This document shows, one piece after another, positions 1 to 14,641 of a stretch of 64,000 nt of DNA (positions within the stretch are counted from its first letter, which is position 1; each line of letters starts with the position of its first letter). Origin of the DNA: Hoplostethus atlanticus (lineage: Eukaryota > Chordata > Actinopteri > Trachichthyiformes > Trachichthyidae); NCBI GenBank assembly GCA_034670405.1, contig JAXDDX010000061.1, forward strand, positions 294,501 through 358,500. The letters are read 5' to 3'. A program made the translations under genes and the position numbers. The notes beneath the pieces were generated by a model. It ran no database searches. It saw only the letters and a list, made by a program, of their open reading frames with translations, and was not told the DNA's origin.

Positions 1-140
1 CATCGCCTCAAAAGCTTTGTATATCATGGCCTACAGACTTTGATATTGCTTTGGTTTAAATAATCAACAGTCAAAAATCCCATTTCATAGATTTTTTTTT
101 TTTTCTAAGGCTTTTTTTAAAGTGTGAAAAAAATGTGTGT

Positions 141-290
141 GTCCTGTGTAGATCAATGGGTAGAGCACAGCACTAGCACAGCCTGGGTAAGGGGGTTGAT
201 TCCCACTGGGGCCACCCATGCTGAAAAGCTGATGCATTCATGGACCGTAAGGCACTTTGGATAAAAGCGTCCACCATATGGCACTTGTTA
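141..290 (+). repeat. tRNA-derived SINE fragment with L2-type tail
   Basis: The left part resembles a tRNA A box (GTAGATCAATGGGTAGAGCA) and is followed about 25 bases later by a B-box-like GGTTGATTCCC. The right part contains CACTTTGGATAAAAGCGTCC, close to the tail shared by teleost L2-clade LINEs and the SINEs they mobilise. The order A box, B box, L2-type tail is the usual architecture of a tRNA-SINE. Both boxes carry substitutions and no terminal repeat tail is left, so this looks like an old inactive copy. It is not a functional tRNA gene. Confidence 0.65.
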
Positions 291-299
291 TTTATTGGG

Positions 300-1985
300 A
301 TGTCTGCTACGGTGCTTCATCAGTTGCAGGAGGACTTTGCTCAGTTTAACTCTGTCATGTCTGAGCTGTTAGTTCTATCACAGGCGTGAGGTTGTGGTGT
401 CGTTCATTTTTGTGGTGTGTTGTTTTTGTACCGTTCTCTGCCTTGCTGGGTTTTGATGTCGTTCATGTCATTGTCATTCCCTCTCAACTTCACAGTCTGC
501 TATGCTTTTTTTCCAGTGTTTTTGTCAACTAGTCTGTGCATGACGACGTACACAACAAAATGTAATTGTGTTTTTAGTCACGTGCAGAGTGCAAAAAGTC
601 AAGACATACTAAATACATTTTTAGCAAAGGAGAACTAGTCTGGTTGTAATCTACAATGCATAACTAGACTGTTTTAGTCTGGTATGCTATTTTATTTAAG
701 GTTTCTCTACTGAGTTTCTCTGAGAAATGCCTCTGACATGGCTGGTTAACCAGCTGGTTGGCTGTGGAGATGTTTTCCATTTGATCTCCAAGTTTTAGAT
801 GACTTGTTGACTGAATGTGTCAACAAGTCTGCAGCATGGCGGTTTAGTCAACTTGCTAGCAGCCTGCTTGGCTTCTGTTGTTACCTGACTGACTGTTTAG
901 ACCGATTAGATAACTTGCTGGCTGGTTGTCTTGACAACGGGTTGTTTTGATGCTGTGCTGACTGGCTGCCTCACTGGCCAGTGTGGTGAGATGACTTTCT
1001 GGCTTCCCACTGTGCAGTCTGGCCCCCTGACTGTGTACGTGTAGGTGGCAGTACTCTGCTGTTTCTCAATGCTCTGGGATCAAAGGCAAAGTTGTACACA
1101 CACGCACACATTATATACGTGTATATGCACACACAAAAACACACTGTGTGCAGACGCATGCCTGCACAGGCATATGTCTAAGTGACTCATGCATGTCTGC
1201 ACGCCGATGTGGAAATGCTCCTGTGCAATGAAGCAGAAACTTTAATAAGGACTTTACAAGGTAGAAATATGATTCTCTCTCTCACACACACCCACACACA
1301 CCATTTAATTTAAATCCCACCCAGGTTGAGCAGTCAAGGGGGAGATGAGCGAGTGGGGGGAGAAACATGTAATGAATATTGGGACATATATTAACTGTCA
1401 CAATGGGACGTCCACTTTTTCATCTTCTCTTTGGTCTTTCTTCAGGGTCACTCATCCCTGCGCTCTCCCTCTGAGCTAGAGCTGCTCATCTGCCTTTGAC
1501 GCCCCTGCCGTCACGCAATCAGAGCGACTAGCATCGTCAGGATGGGAGGAGAAGATGGTGGAGAGAGAAAGACAAAGAGGGAAGAGACAGAAAGGTCAAG
1601 ATAGGGAATTCAAAATGAGGAAACATGTTGACGTTGAATAGAATGAATGTTGAAAAACTACAATTTTCGCACCAAAATGAAAGTTGGAAAAAACTGCTGC
1701 TTGTTTTGTGATCTGACATCAGTTCAAAACAGTTTCCAAACAGTTTTAATATGATTTTTTTACCATGCTATAATATCATAATGAAAAGTTTCCGCATGGT
1801 TTGAGTTGATGTTGGACGTCACCTCCTGCACAACGCCGTCTGGTAAATGCTTCCTGGGAATAAGACTGGCAGAGAAATAGACAGGAACAGAGGAGACAGA
1901 GGGAAAAAAAAAGACTTGGGCGTGGGGGGATTGTAACCACAGCAGGGGCGCTTGTATGACATCTCTCACTGAAACAACCTATAAC
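300..1985. other. Non-coding stretch, no gene recognised
   Basis: No gene or transposon is recognised. Between about 720 and 990 the sequence is rich in CTGG, CTGA and GGTT words, as if it were an eroded tetranucleotide array like the one at 13.1 kb. Around 1080-1160 and 1280-1305 there are short CA tracts. Open frames are short and mostly lack an ATG start. Confidence 0.5.
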
Positions 1986-2230
1986 ATAGATGGAGGGGGC
2001 AGAGAGATGGAGGGGTGGGAGGGAGGGAGGGAGAGAGGGGAGGAGGAGGGAGTTTGCTCAAAGCTCAGTGGAGCGTTGATGTGTCTCTGTCCAGCTGAGA
2101 GCAAAGAGATAGAAAACCTATCTGCTGCACCAGGGGGTCGAGAGAGAGAGAGAGGGAGAGAGACAGGCGGAGAAAGAAGGGGTAGAGGGAAAGACAGAGG
2201 GGGGGAGAGACAGATTGGGAGAAGATTGCT
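1986..2230. repeat. Purine-rich (GA/GGGA) low-complexity tract
   Basis: The plus strand is almost entirely G and A in two blocks, about 2000-2050 and 2137-2222, built from GAGA and GGGA words and split by about 85 bases of ordinary sequence. Long homopurine runs of this kind can form triplex DNA. The 92-residue open frame across it is made only of Arg, Glu and Gly and is not a gene. Confidence 0.75.
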
Positions 2231-2303
2231 GTGATAATAATTGCAATCATCATTACTGTCTCATCTACAGCTGTAGTGGGAGAGTGAGGCGGTAGACTAC
2301 TAA

Positions 2304-2640
2304 GTTAAAGCTGCAGTAGGCAACATGTGAAAATACACCGTCTTATCAGGCTAAATAACAAAGTGGGGCTGTAACAGAGAAGAGCATCGCACCTCCCCGA
2401 ATTCAGACACCGGAGAGTTGCTTTTTTTGGCCAAATGAAATCTGGTGTTGCAAGAAATCTTCATGCACAGGAAACTTAAGAGCGAAATTCAAACTGTCTT
2501 CTAAACAGCAGCGGGCGAACGGTCCGTCCAGAGAAGGCTGGACTCCCCAACATTAGGTCTTTGGCCTCGCTCGTCCCTTCGGTTCAGGGGTGGTAAACAT
2601 GAGCGTGTGCAGTTCACTGATGTCACATTACATGATTTCT
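2304..2640. repeat. Possible end of a DNA transposon, unclassified
   Basis: The start, TTAAAGCTGCAGTAGGCAAC, resembles a terminal sequence I associate with non-autonomous DNA transposons in fish genomes. I found no matching inverted end within the next 2 kb, so only one end would remain. The assignment rests on recall of the family and is weak. The right boundary is arbitrary. Confidence 0.25.
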
Positions 2641-2831
2641 TGAGCTTAAAATTGAAACGGTTATTTCTCTGCTGCCATTTGGAGCTGCAAATGTGTGAAA
2701 TTGCCTCGTGCAGTTTTAATACTAATTGAAGGATTTGCCACATATCCATTTGGGGAAAACATATTACCTGATATTCACTCTCAATATTTCAAAATATGTT
2801 TGATTATATAGTGTAACATAGGTAACAACAG

Positions 2832-2872
2832 GTAGGTACTTTATTAATCCCCGGGGGGGAAACTTCGTACTT
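2832..2872 (-). repeat. Relic of a LINE/SINE 3' tail
   Basis: Read on the minus strand this gives a tail of the form CCCCGGGGATTAATAAAGTA. That matches the style of the tail at 31.66 kb, which runs into an ATCT repeat. No coding part remains upstream. Confidence 0.4.
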
Positions 2873-3077
2873 TGCAATTTCTTTCATTACAAATTAACTT
2901 TGATTCTTAATAATTCCTGGTGTTTTTTACTTTCATGCCAGAAATAATTTTTCGAGAGTCGGTGTCATATTTTCAATATGGTGGTCGTCATATTTTCAAA
3001 TGAAACTCTTCTAACTCTCCTATTACAGTTTGGAATAAAACAAATTTCAGCAGCAGTGAAAATGCTGCCAGTTGGTA

Positions 3078-3103
3078 ACACACACACACACACACACACA
3101 CAC
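3078..3103. repeat. (AC)13 microsatellite
   Basis: Uninterrupted AC dinucleotide run. Confidence 0.95.
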
Positions 3104-3390
3104 CATGGTAGCTAAAAGCTCTGTTGAGTCCACGATGATGCATGATCCATTTACATGCACATTAGTTTCCTAAGACAATTGAGGATACGGAAATATTTAA
3201 TTTATGAGTTGAGCCATAGCAAAACCATATCCTGTTTACAACAAGCTCATATATCGATTATTAGAAATCCTGATATGCTGGGATACTGAGACACAGACTC
3301 CAATTTACTGTTGTATTTTGTGTAATGAAGAATCTGTTTTCATATAAATCATTACATGGGACGGCACCGTCCTACTTGCCTGTCCACAGC

Positions 3391-3615
3391 TGGGCAGAGT
3401 TGGCGTCTGTGTGGCCCCCCCTCCTAGGACGATGCTGACTGAGCGGGCGTTTGCGTTCTCCTATCTGGGCAGAGTTGGCGTCTGTGTGGTCCCCCCCTCC
3501 TAGGACGATGCTGACTCAGCGGGCATTGCGTTCTCCTATCTGGGCAGTGTTGGCGCCTGGGTGGTCCCCTAGTCCTATGATGACGCTGACTGAGCTGCCG
3601 TTTGCTGTGATGCCC
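3391..3615. repeat. 75-bp tandem repeat, three copies
   Basis: The phrase TGGGCAGAGTTGGCG starts at 3391 and 3466 and, with one change, at 3541, giving an exact 75-bp period. The first two units are nearly identical and the third is clearly diverged. Because 75 is divisible by three, a frame stays open and gives an 88-residue repetitive product, but it does not resemble a known protein. The array abuts the dispersed-repeat tail that follows and may be an internal expansion of that element. Confidence 0.9.
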
Positions 3616-3936
3616 CCCATCAGATCTGGATGTCCCACCATAATAAACTTGTATGCACTCTGTAAACGCTGCTTGCCCAAACTCGGCATCTATTGCACGC
3701 CCAACCTGTCCTGGTAGGGGGATCCCTCTCTGAGTAGCCCCTCCCTCTCTGAGTAGCCCCTCCCAAGGTTTCTTCCAATTTTTCCCTAAAAGTTTTTTTT
3801 TTTTTGGGAGTTTTTCCTTGTGGCTGGGGGATGTCGTGTACTAACCATTTACTGTTTCACATGTTGGGCACTGTGAAGCCCTTAGAGACTGGAACGGTGA
3901 TTAAGGGACTATACAAATGTGATTTGATTTGATGGT
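3600..3936 (+). repeat. Dispersed repeat 3' end (LINE-tail-like)
   Basis: The segment runs through GGTAGGGGGATCCCTCTCTG and a poly-T tract and ends with GGGACTATACAAATGTGATT followed by a short TTTGA/TTGAT repeat. In teleost genomes such ends (a conserved block, then 'tatacaaat', then a pentanucleotide repeat) are common 3' tails of non-LTR elements. There is also a local duplication of CTCTGAGTAGCCCCTCCC. No reverse transcriptase frame is visible, and the clade is not assigned. Confidence 0.5.
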
Positions 3937-4177
3937 AATATTCAGCATATTGCTATAGTTTTTGTATATAGGGTCAATTATGATTAAAATCTATCCAGAA
4001 TACTGTGTACATGTCATTGTACTCACTGTCTACTATTGGTGGCCATTTTGAGAAAACTTGTTCATTACATGTTGTCTTATATGTAGTAGGAATTTTGAGT
4101 ATACTCTCTTACCTCATAGTGTGTACTATGTAGTGGCATTTTGAGTGTGCTAGTTTATTTCATTACTTCATAGTGTC

Positions 4178-4178
<1 letters not shown>

Positions 4179-4240
<62 letters not shown>
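4179..4240. repeat. (TG)31 microsatellite
   Basis: A perfect 62-base TG run with Z-DNA-forming potential. It is followed directly by a short G run. Confidence 0.95.
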
Positions 4241-4242
<2 letters not shown>

Positions 4243-4329
4243 GCAATTAAGTGTATGTTGTGAACCCCCCCAGTACCCCCCCATTACTAAAACATGGACA
4301 TTACACATCTTCAATTGGCCCTCGATGCT

Positions 4330-4522
4330 TTATATTAAAAATTAATAGGGAGGAGAGAGGAAGGGAGGGGAGGAGAGGATAAGAGGGAGGAGATGTGATG
4401 GCAGGAGAGGAGATTTAAAGAGGGAAGAGGAGAGGAGAGAGCTCTCGGTTTTAAACACAAGACCTCGTAGGTACATTAGAGCTATCAATAAATCAGAGAA
4501 ATAAGAGACCAGTTTAGAGTGT

Positions 4523-4573
<51 letters not shown>
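4330..4573. repeat. GA-rich tract and (CT)23 microsatellite
   Basis: From about 4345 to 4442 the plus strand is dominated by GGAGAG and GAGG words. At 4527-4573 there is a perfect CT run, so purine strandedness switches between the two blocks. The open frame on the minus strand is a translation of these repeats. Confidence 0.85.
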
Positions 4574-4574
<1 letters not shown>

Positions 4575-4575
<1 letters not shown>

Positions 4576-5660
4576 GATTAACCATACCCAGACTAACATT
4601 GAATCAATGTTGAAACACAGCATTGATTCCATATCCGTTTTACACGCTGAAATAACGCTGAGTCAACATTAAAAAAAATAAACAATATACAATTAATCCT
4701 GCTTCATGTACAGCAGGATTCTGTCAGTCTCAGTGGGGCTTCAGTTCACATGGTACATATTGTACAGCTGCATTGTTATAAAATTATATTTTAATTCATT
4801 TCTGGTTGAAAGAAGTTTTATTTCCTTTTTTTGAGGTGGGGAAAGGTGAAAGTCATGTCAATGCAATGGTGAATCAACCGATGTTTGAATCAATGCTATA
4901 ATTCAACTGTGATTCAATATTAGTCCGCCATATGGGAGTCATGTATCAATAGATGAGACTAGCTTGCTCATGGCTAAAACACCCTTCTAATAGCTCAGAA
5001 GGTATGTTTTCTTATATCTTAAGACCGTTATCTCATATAGCTGAAAGGAGCTTTTTGTCAGAGCCAAAAAGACTATTTCTGTAGTTACTTTCAGCTCAAA
5101 CTGGCTCAATCTTAAGGGACCGTTTTCCTTAAGCTTCTTGCCTTAAAGGGCCCAGCAGGGCTGAGGAGGTGAGCTGGGGGCCAAAAATGCAATTTAGAAA
5201 TGAAACAAATGGGCATTAACATCTTCAGGTCTTATGCCATCATGTTGTATGTAATATTCAAATCTAAGTACATTTAATCAAAATAGACTAAATAAAATAT
5301 CTTATTACCCTGGGTGGATCCACAGGGCCACATTTCCTTTACTTGGTGGACCTAATTCTTGATTCTTCACTTTCTTGTGGCTAAAAGTCTCCATTAAGTA
5401 TGGCTAAAATCTGTCTGGCTCAGAAATCACTATTTGTCTTGGCTGAAAGACTCAATTTTGTTACGCCTACGATACATCCACTAAAAAAAGGAATAATTGA
5501 TGAAGGGTTAGCGTGTGCCGTCGCTAACCGCCACCGCTTGTCACTGATAAATCTCTACTTTCTCCTTTGTAACACGGTTAAAACGTCTCTTTTGTTTCAT
5601 CCATTTTCATGGTGAAACAACAACAGGGTAGCTGACCTGCTGCAGCCTGTCATACTCCAA
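4575..5660. other. Non-coding stretch, no gene recognised
   Basis: Ordinary AT-rich sequence. No repeat family, RNA gene or convincing exon is recognised. The single 71-residue frame at 5400-5615 has an ATG but no protein-like features that I can identify. Confidence 0.5.
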
Positions 5661-5663
5661 ACC

Positions 5664-6165
5664 AGGTAACAGTAATAATGAGCTTTATTTGAGAGTTTAT
5701 AAAGTGCTTTACAGGAGAAAACAGACAAAGGGACAAAGGTACAATTAAAGTTAAAAGCCAAACTGTAAAAATGTGACAGGATTTAACAACAGTGACTGAT
5801 TCAGTCAGTCTACCTGGGAGGCCGATTGATCCACAGTCTAGGTGCCATTACTGCAGATGCTCTATCACCCTTTGACTTCAGTCTTGATGCTGCAACAGCC
5901 AGGAGTCCTCGGTTTGACCTGAGGGACCTTGTGGTTTGGTAACGATGGAGCAGTTCAGCTTCATACTCCTAACCATGCAAGGCCTTATGTAATTGGAAGA
6001 ATTTCAAACTCACTTCTGAACTTGAGTGTGATGTTTAGTCTTAGTCAGCAATCTTGCTGCAGAGCTTTGAACTACTTGCAGCCGACTCAAAGCAGACTGA
6101 TTTAGACAGGTAAATAAAGCTTTACCGTAGTCTAAACATAGTCACTAAGGCAGCGTTGTTCAGTG
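5664..6165 (-). repeat. Dispersed interspersed repeat (candidate LINE 3' region)
   Basis: The left edge reads AGCTTTATTTGAGAGTTTAT then AAAGTGCTTTACAGGAGAAA. This resembles the reverse complement of the 3' ends ('...aataaagct') of non-LTR repeats common in fish. The body, from about 5815, is a long non-simple sequence with many stops in all frames. Orientation follows from the TTTATT, which reads AATAAA on the minus strand. The family is recalled rather than proven, and the right edge near 6165 is approximate. Confidence 0.4.
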
Positions 6166-6169
6166 TCAC

Positions 6170-9887
<3,718 letters not shown>

Positions 9888-10062
9888 GCTGGGCCTTGAA
9901 CTGCAACGACAGACATTTTGAAAAGAACAAAAAGCCGGTAGAGATTGTTGAGTTTAGTTTTTAGTAGCCGGAGCACAACACACTCCTGATATGTCACCGA
10001 TAACAGTATCTCCTTCTAGGTGAAGGGTTAAGACAAACTACAACTAATCCATTTCCCATCCA

Positions 10063-10210
10063 TGACTGTGTGTGAGTGTGAGTGTGAGTGTGTGTGTGTG
10101 TGCACTAGGTCAAGGGTTAGTCCAACTGAGAAAAATCTATCCAGTAAATCAATAATCTTCCATCACTTGCAGATTAAATGTCCACATGATCAGCAAGTCC
10201 AATTGGACAC

Positions 10211-10249
<39 letters not shown>

Positions 10250-10430
10250 CTGAACAGACGCACAAACAAACAGGCAACAAGCACACTCATACACATATAG
10301 ACACTAACATACACACACATATAGATGAAGTTTTGCTTTCAAGGCTTTCGACCAGGTACAGAAGCACATAGACAGACAGACTGACAGACAGACAGACAGA
10401 GACACACACACACACACACACACACACACA
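10063..10430. repeat. Compound GTGA/GT, (AC)18 and GACA/CA microsatellites
   Basis: GTGA and GT repeats lie at about 10070-10102 and a perfect AC run at 10212-10248. A CA-rich block with ACACATATAGA words spans 10260-10325. A GACA tract running into (CA)14 spans 10371-10430. Confidence 0.92.
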
Positions 10431-10556
10431 GCCTCATCCCTTCGATAGTCCACTGTATGTGGAAAGGCATTCAGTCGAAATCTGACCTTTTTAGATGGTT
10501 GTTTTCATGCTTTTACTTGATTTCTGCTTTCACAGATTCCCAGAATAGAATAACAT

Positions 10557-10559
<3 letters not shown>

Positions 10560-10616
<57 letters not shown>

Positions 10617-10708
10617 GTCTATCTGTGCATTTGAAATATATTAGTGTGAAGAGTGAAACATGGTCACATAAAATGGTCACATTCTAGTTTACGCGTATAG
10701 GGCACATG

Positions 10709-10748
<40 letters not shown>

Positions 10749-10870
10749 ATGGTAATTATGTGGAAAGTACAGTGTCCGTTCTTTTAGTTTATTATGGTCG
10801 ACACTCTTTCATTATGTATTAAATATAAATATGTAATGTGCTTGATTATTTGTCTCAATTTGACCTACTG

Positions 10871-10911
<41 letters not shown>

Positions 10912-11016
10912 AGTGAATGTGCGTCTATTAGTTATGGAAGCACAGGGTTCTAAATAGCCTCTCTCACATAATTGCCATGGTAAAACACAAACACACACAC
11001 ACACACACACACACAC
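10560..11016. repeat. Cluster of four long CA/GT microsatellites
   Basis: Perfect runs lie at 10560-10614 (AC), 10710-10747 (AC), 10872-10906 (GT) and 10990-11016 (AC). Only 80-130 bases separate them, and the repeated strand changes once. The intervening sequences are not related to one another. Confidence 0.93.
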
Positions 11017-11950
11017 TTCAGAAGGAACATTCACAGCAAAACAATTTCTCTACAAAACTGAGAAAAGCTCATTTTCTCCTCCGTCTGTTTTCTCCTCTCT
11101 CTCTCTCTCCCTCCGGATCCTCCTCTCTCTCATCCTGCCTCCCCCCCCCCCTTTCTCTTTCAATCTCTATTCAGTGATTGTCCATAAAGAAATGAAAAAT
11201 TGATAAATCCTTGAAACATTTACGATTCCTGGAAAGTTTTGAGTTTTTGTGGGTGCAAGGTTTCCATGTGGCTCAGACCTGTCGGCTCACCGCAGAAACA
11301 CGAGCTGCTTCAATATACAACTTTTAACCTCAGAAGCAATCATTACTCCTCCAGAGTGACCTCCAAACTCCCACACACACAGGCAGGCTTTACTTCCACA
11401 GTAAACATTTATTTACTTGTTTCAAAAATGTCACCTTGATCCACGGGAGGTTAAATGAGGAGTTGCTCTTCATGAGCTTTTAAATGCATTTACAGAAAAA
11501 TAGCACTCCCACATTTTACTACCTTCTTGCTGCACTACTGTTGCTCCACATCTGAGAAGAGTCTGTTTAAACTCTGTTCCCTTTAATTTGAAGGTGCAAA
11601 GAATGGGCTGGCAGGAATCACTATATATTAATACTAGATAGTTCAGCTGGAGGGTGCTGGGTAGTTGCAGGACTGAAAAACTAGCTGCTTCAGTATTCAG
11701 GGTTTTTTTTTTTTCTTCTTTTTGATAAAAATTCCAGTAGAGTAACCAACATTAGATCCATATTGCTGAGAGATACTTGGCAGGCGTGACCTTCTGCCGG
11801 AATAACAAACCCCAAGGAAAACGAACACCTCTGCTGCTGCCACAGACGGACACTTCACTTTTTTTTTTTTATTACAATTGCTGTTTGAAAGGGTCAGCGG
11901 AGTGGGCACGACCACAGGGCAGCCAATTCAAACACTTTGTATGGTTTAAA

Positions 11951-11954
<4 letters not shown>
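11017..11954. other. Non-coding stretch, no gene recognised
   Basis: It includes pyrimidine-rich DNA at 11085-11160 with a C-run, and a T-run at 11703-11712. No coding or mobile-element signature was found. Confidence 0.5.

Positions 11955-11986
<32 letters not shown>
11955..11986. repeat. (AT)16 microsatellite
   Basis: A perfect AT run, self-complementary and able to extrude as a cruciform. Confidence 0.95.
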
Positions 11987-11988
<2 letters not shown>

Positions 11989-11989
11989 G

Positions 11990-12860
11990 TGAGTCTTTCC
12001 TTGATTCCTGAAAAGCCAACTTTCTGGAGACGTATGTCGTCGCTCCAACAGCGTTAAGATGTCCTACAGCAGTAAACACTTACAGGTATCTGTCCCATAA
12101 TGCTTGCCTTGCTTTGTCCCTTATCTAACTTCGTATTGAAGAAAACAACAAGGACAGGTATGTTTACTACCATCCCTGCCATGCACGGCGTCTGTCAGCC
12201 TCCTTCTCCGTTGTGTGTCTGTGAAGTGTTTGTAATAGATTTGTTACGTAATACTTGAATTGAATGGATTCTTTTGAATAGCGTGACTCAGTGGATAGCG
12301 CATAGATAGATAAATAGACGTGTTGTTATTTTCAGCTTCTAAGAAACTGTTGCGCAACACTTTTTGAGTATTTTCCTGGCCGCTCTGCGTCTGACCTCAA
12401 CGGGAGGTTTGGATTCAACGTCTTGGCTGTCAGTCATCTGTGAGCAGAGCCAATCAAAACAGTTAACACATATCACCATTGTAAAAGTTTTTTACTGCGT
12501 ACTTATTGAACTACACTTTAAAAATTAAAGAAAAATCTCAACCATCGGAAGCTACAAGGACTTGTCTGATGAATAGGTGGTTGAGTGATATTAGTGCTTT
12601 GTTTTACAATACATAGAACAAATTGCAGCTGAGGTAGTCTATAGTAATTTTCCGCTCCCTGATTGGCTATCTATCACTGCTGCTAATTTGGCTACGATCA
12701 GCTGTTTTGAAGCCATTTGGTCTCTGGTGCTGGCAGAGAGAGAGTCTTGCATGAAGTCCTCCACCTGTGTCCCAGATGTTGTCCCTAAGAAGCTCTTAAC
12801 AGACGTTATATAACAGCGTCTCTATCATCAACAGATCTCCATCCATTCGTTCATTCATCA
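11990..12860. other. Non-coding stretch, no gene recognised
   Basis: Ordinary sequence without recognisable genes or repeats. Confidence 0.5.
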
Positions 12861-12867
12861 CACACAA

Positions 12868-13056
12868 TATCTCAGTCACCACTGATCGGATTCTGACAGA
12901 ACTTGGGGACATGATGCATCTCACCACTGGCCCTCGGCCTTTTAAAAATTAAAAACGGATCGGCCCAATGAGGTGCTACGATTACAGAACTAAACAAGCT
13001 GACACATTTGATTGGCCCAGAGGAGGACTGCATCATTTACGTGTTTACTGTTGCCT
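12868..13056 (+). repeat. Dispersed repeat, copy A (partner at 63.26 kb)
   Basis: It shares an ordered series of phrases with 63258-63415 in the same orientation: ATATCTC, GATCGGATT, TGACAAAACT (here TGACAGAACT), TCTCACC (TGTCACACC in the partner), then GATTGGC and TGGCCCAGAGG. The spacing between the phrases is similar. No coding content is visible. This is a diverged interspersed repeat of a family I cannot classify. Confidence 0.55.
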
Positions 13057-13126
13057 TGTCATTAACTTGACCCGTAGAGATTTTCCTTGAGGCCTTTAGT
13101 TCAGTAGATATGGAGGGTAGTGTACC

Positions 13127-13192
13127 AGACTGACAGACTGACTGATTGACTGACTGGCTGGCTGGCTGGCTGACTGACTGACTGACTGGCTG

Positions 13193-13234
<42 letters not shown>

Positions 13235-13401
13235 TCGCTGACTGACTGGCTCACTGACTGGCTGGCTGACTGACTGAGTGGCTCACTGACTGACTGACTG
13301 GCTGGCTGACTGACTGACTGACAGACTGGCTCACTGACTGGCTGACTGACTCACTGGCTCGCTGACTGACTGGTTGGCTGACTGACTGACTGGCTGACTG
13401 A

Positions 13402-13438
<37 letters not shown>

Positions 13439-13619
13439 TGACTGACTGGCTCACTGGCTCGCTGACTAACTGGCTGGCTGACTGACTGACTGGCTGACTG
13501 ACTGACTGACTGACTGACAGACTGGCTCGCGGACTGACTGACTGACTGACTGGCTGACTGACTGACTGGCTGGCTGACTGACTGACTGACTGGCTGGCTG
13601 GCTGACTGGCTGGCTGACT

Positions 13620-13654
<35 letters not shown>

Positions 13655-13857
13655 AGACTGGCTCGCTGACTGACTGACTGACTGACTGACTGGCTGGCTG
13701 GCTGACTGACTGGCTGACTGACTGACTGGCTGACTGACTGGCTGACTGACTGACTGACTGACTGACTGACTGACTGACTGACTGGCTGACTGACTGACTG
13801 ACTGACTGACTGACTGACTGGCTCGCTGACTGACTGACAGACAGACAGACTGACTGA
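13127..13857. repeat. CTGA/CTGG tetranucleotide array, about 730 bp
   Basis: Almost every base fits a 4-bp period in which the units CTGA and CTGG alternate in runs, with occasional CTCG, CTCA and CAGA variants. Runs of CTGA (13740-13830) and of CTGG (13200-13230, 13410-13436) form local homogenised blocks. Minus-strand frames of 204 and 157 residues read Ser-Gln/Val/Ala/Pro and exist only because 730 bp of four-base repeat avoids stops. They are not proteins. Confidence 0.97.
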
Positions 13858-13939
13858 TTAACCAATCTACCGTCTGTCTGTGGCTCTGAGGAGATCCAGA
13901 TCTGATCCAGCCTCCCAGGATGGGATTACAGTGGATCAC

Positions 13940-13972
13940 TATCTTCCTCTCCCTCCTCGCCTATCTCTCCTT

Positions 13973-14003
<31 letters not shown>

Positions 14004-14290
14004 ACTTCCTTCCATCCCTCCATATCTCCCTTTCCCAATCCCTCCCTCACATTATCTCCTCTCCTCCTGCCCTCTCCCTCTCTCCCTCTCTCTCTCAATC
14101 TCCCACCTACCTCTTTCTCACCTGTTAATCTCCATTTTACTCCCCCTTTTCTAGTTTAATTTCTATCATTTTCCTTCTCTCTCTCTCTCTCTATCCTACC
14201 ATACTCTACCATACTAATCCTACCATCGTATTCTACCATAATACCCTACCATAATATACTACCATACTACCCTGCATACTATCCTATCAC
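13940..14290. repeat. Pyrimidine-rich tract, (CT)14 and ACCATA degenerate repeat
   Basis: CTCC- and CTCT-rich DNA spans 13940-14190, with a perfect CT run at 13977-14003. From 14193 to 14290 a degenerate repeat of CTACCATA-type words follows. Confidence 0.85.
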
Positions 14291-14394
14291 ACTTCACTGT
14301 AGCACCTGTAATATCACAATAAAAGCGTGTTAGAACTCAGAAACTCGCCGCCCTCCCTCTCTCCCTCTTATTCTCTGTCGTTATTTGTCTGTAC

Positions 14395-14560
14395 AAGGTG
14401 CCTTTGTCCTGAATTATGGGATTTTTTTTTTTGTTGCCGAGCAGGGTCGCGGGGTCAGAGACGGTAATTACCATGGCAACAGGCCCGTAGATTGATGCCT
14501 GGGTGACATCCTATTTTAATTAGCTAAATAAGGGTCGGGGGAAGAGACGCTACATTTCTC
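14395..14560. promoter_or_regulatory. Candidate cis-regulatory element with RFX X-box
   Basis: The sequence ATTACCATGGCAAC at 14467-14480 is the reverse complement of GTTGCCATGGTAAT. It differs at one position from the palindromic X-box (GTTGCCATGGTAAC-type) bound by RFX factors. It overlaps a perfect 10-bp palindrome, GGTAATTACC (14463-14472), which holds a homeodomain TAATTA core. A second homeodomain-like TTTTAATTAG lies at about 14514. Unlike its surroundings the block is not low-complexity. Function is inferred from motifs only. Confidence 0.3.
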
Positions 14561-14574
14561 TGACGATCATTAAA

Positions 14575-14608
14575 ACGTCTGCAAGGGAAAAGGAGAGTTA
14601 GAAGTATT

Positions 14609-14641
<33 letters not shown>

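Noticed and set aside
13251-13939. Minus-strand frames of 204 and 157 residues rich in Ser-Gln-Val
   Set aside because: They are translations of the CTGA/CTGG array in different frames. A repeat of four bases without stop-forming words stays open by necessity.
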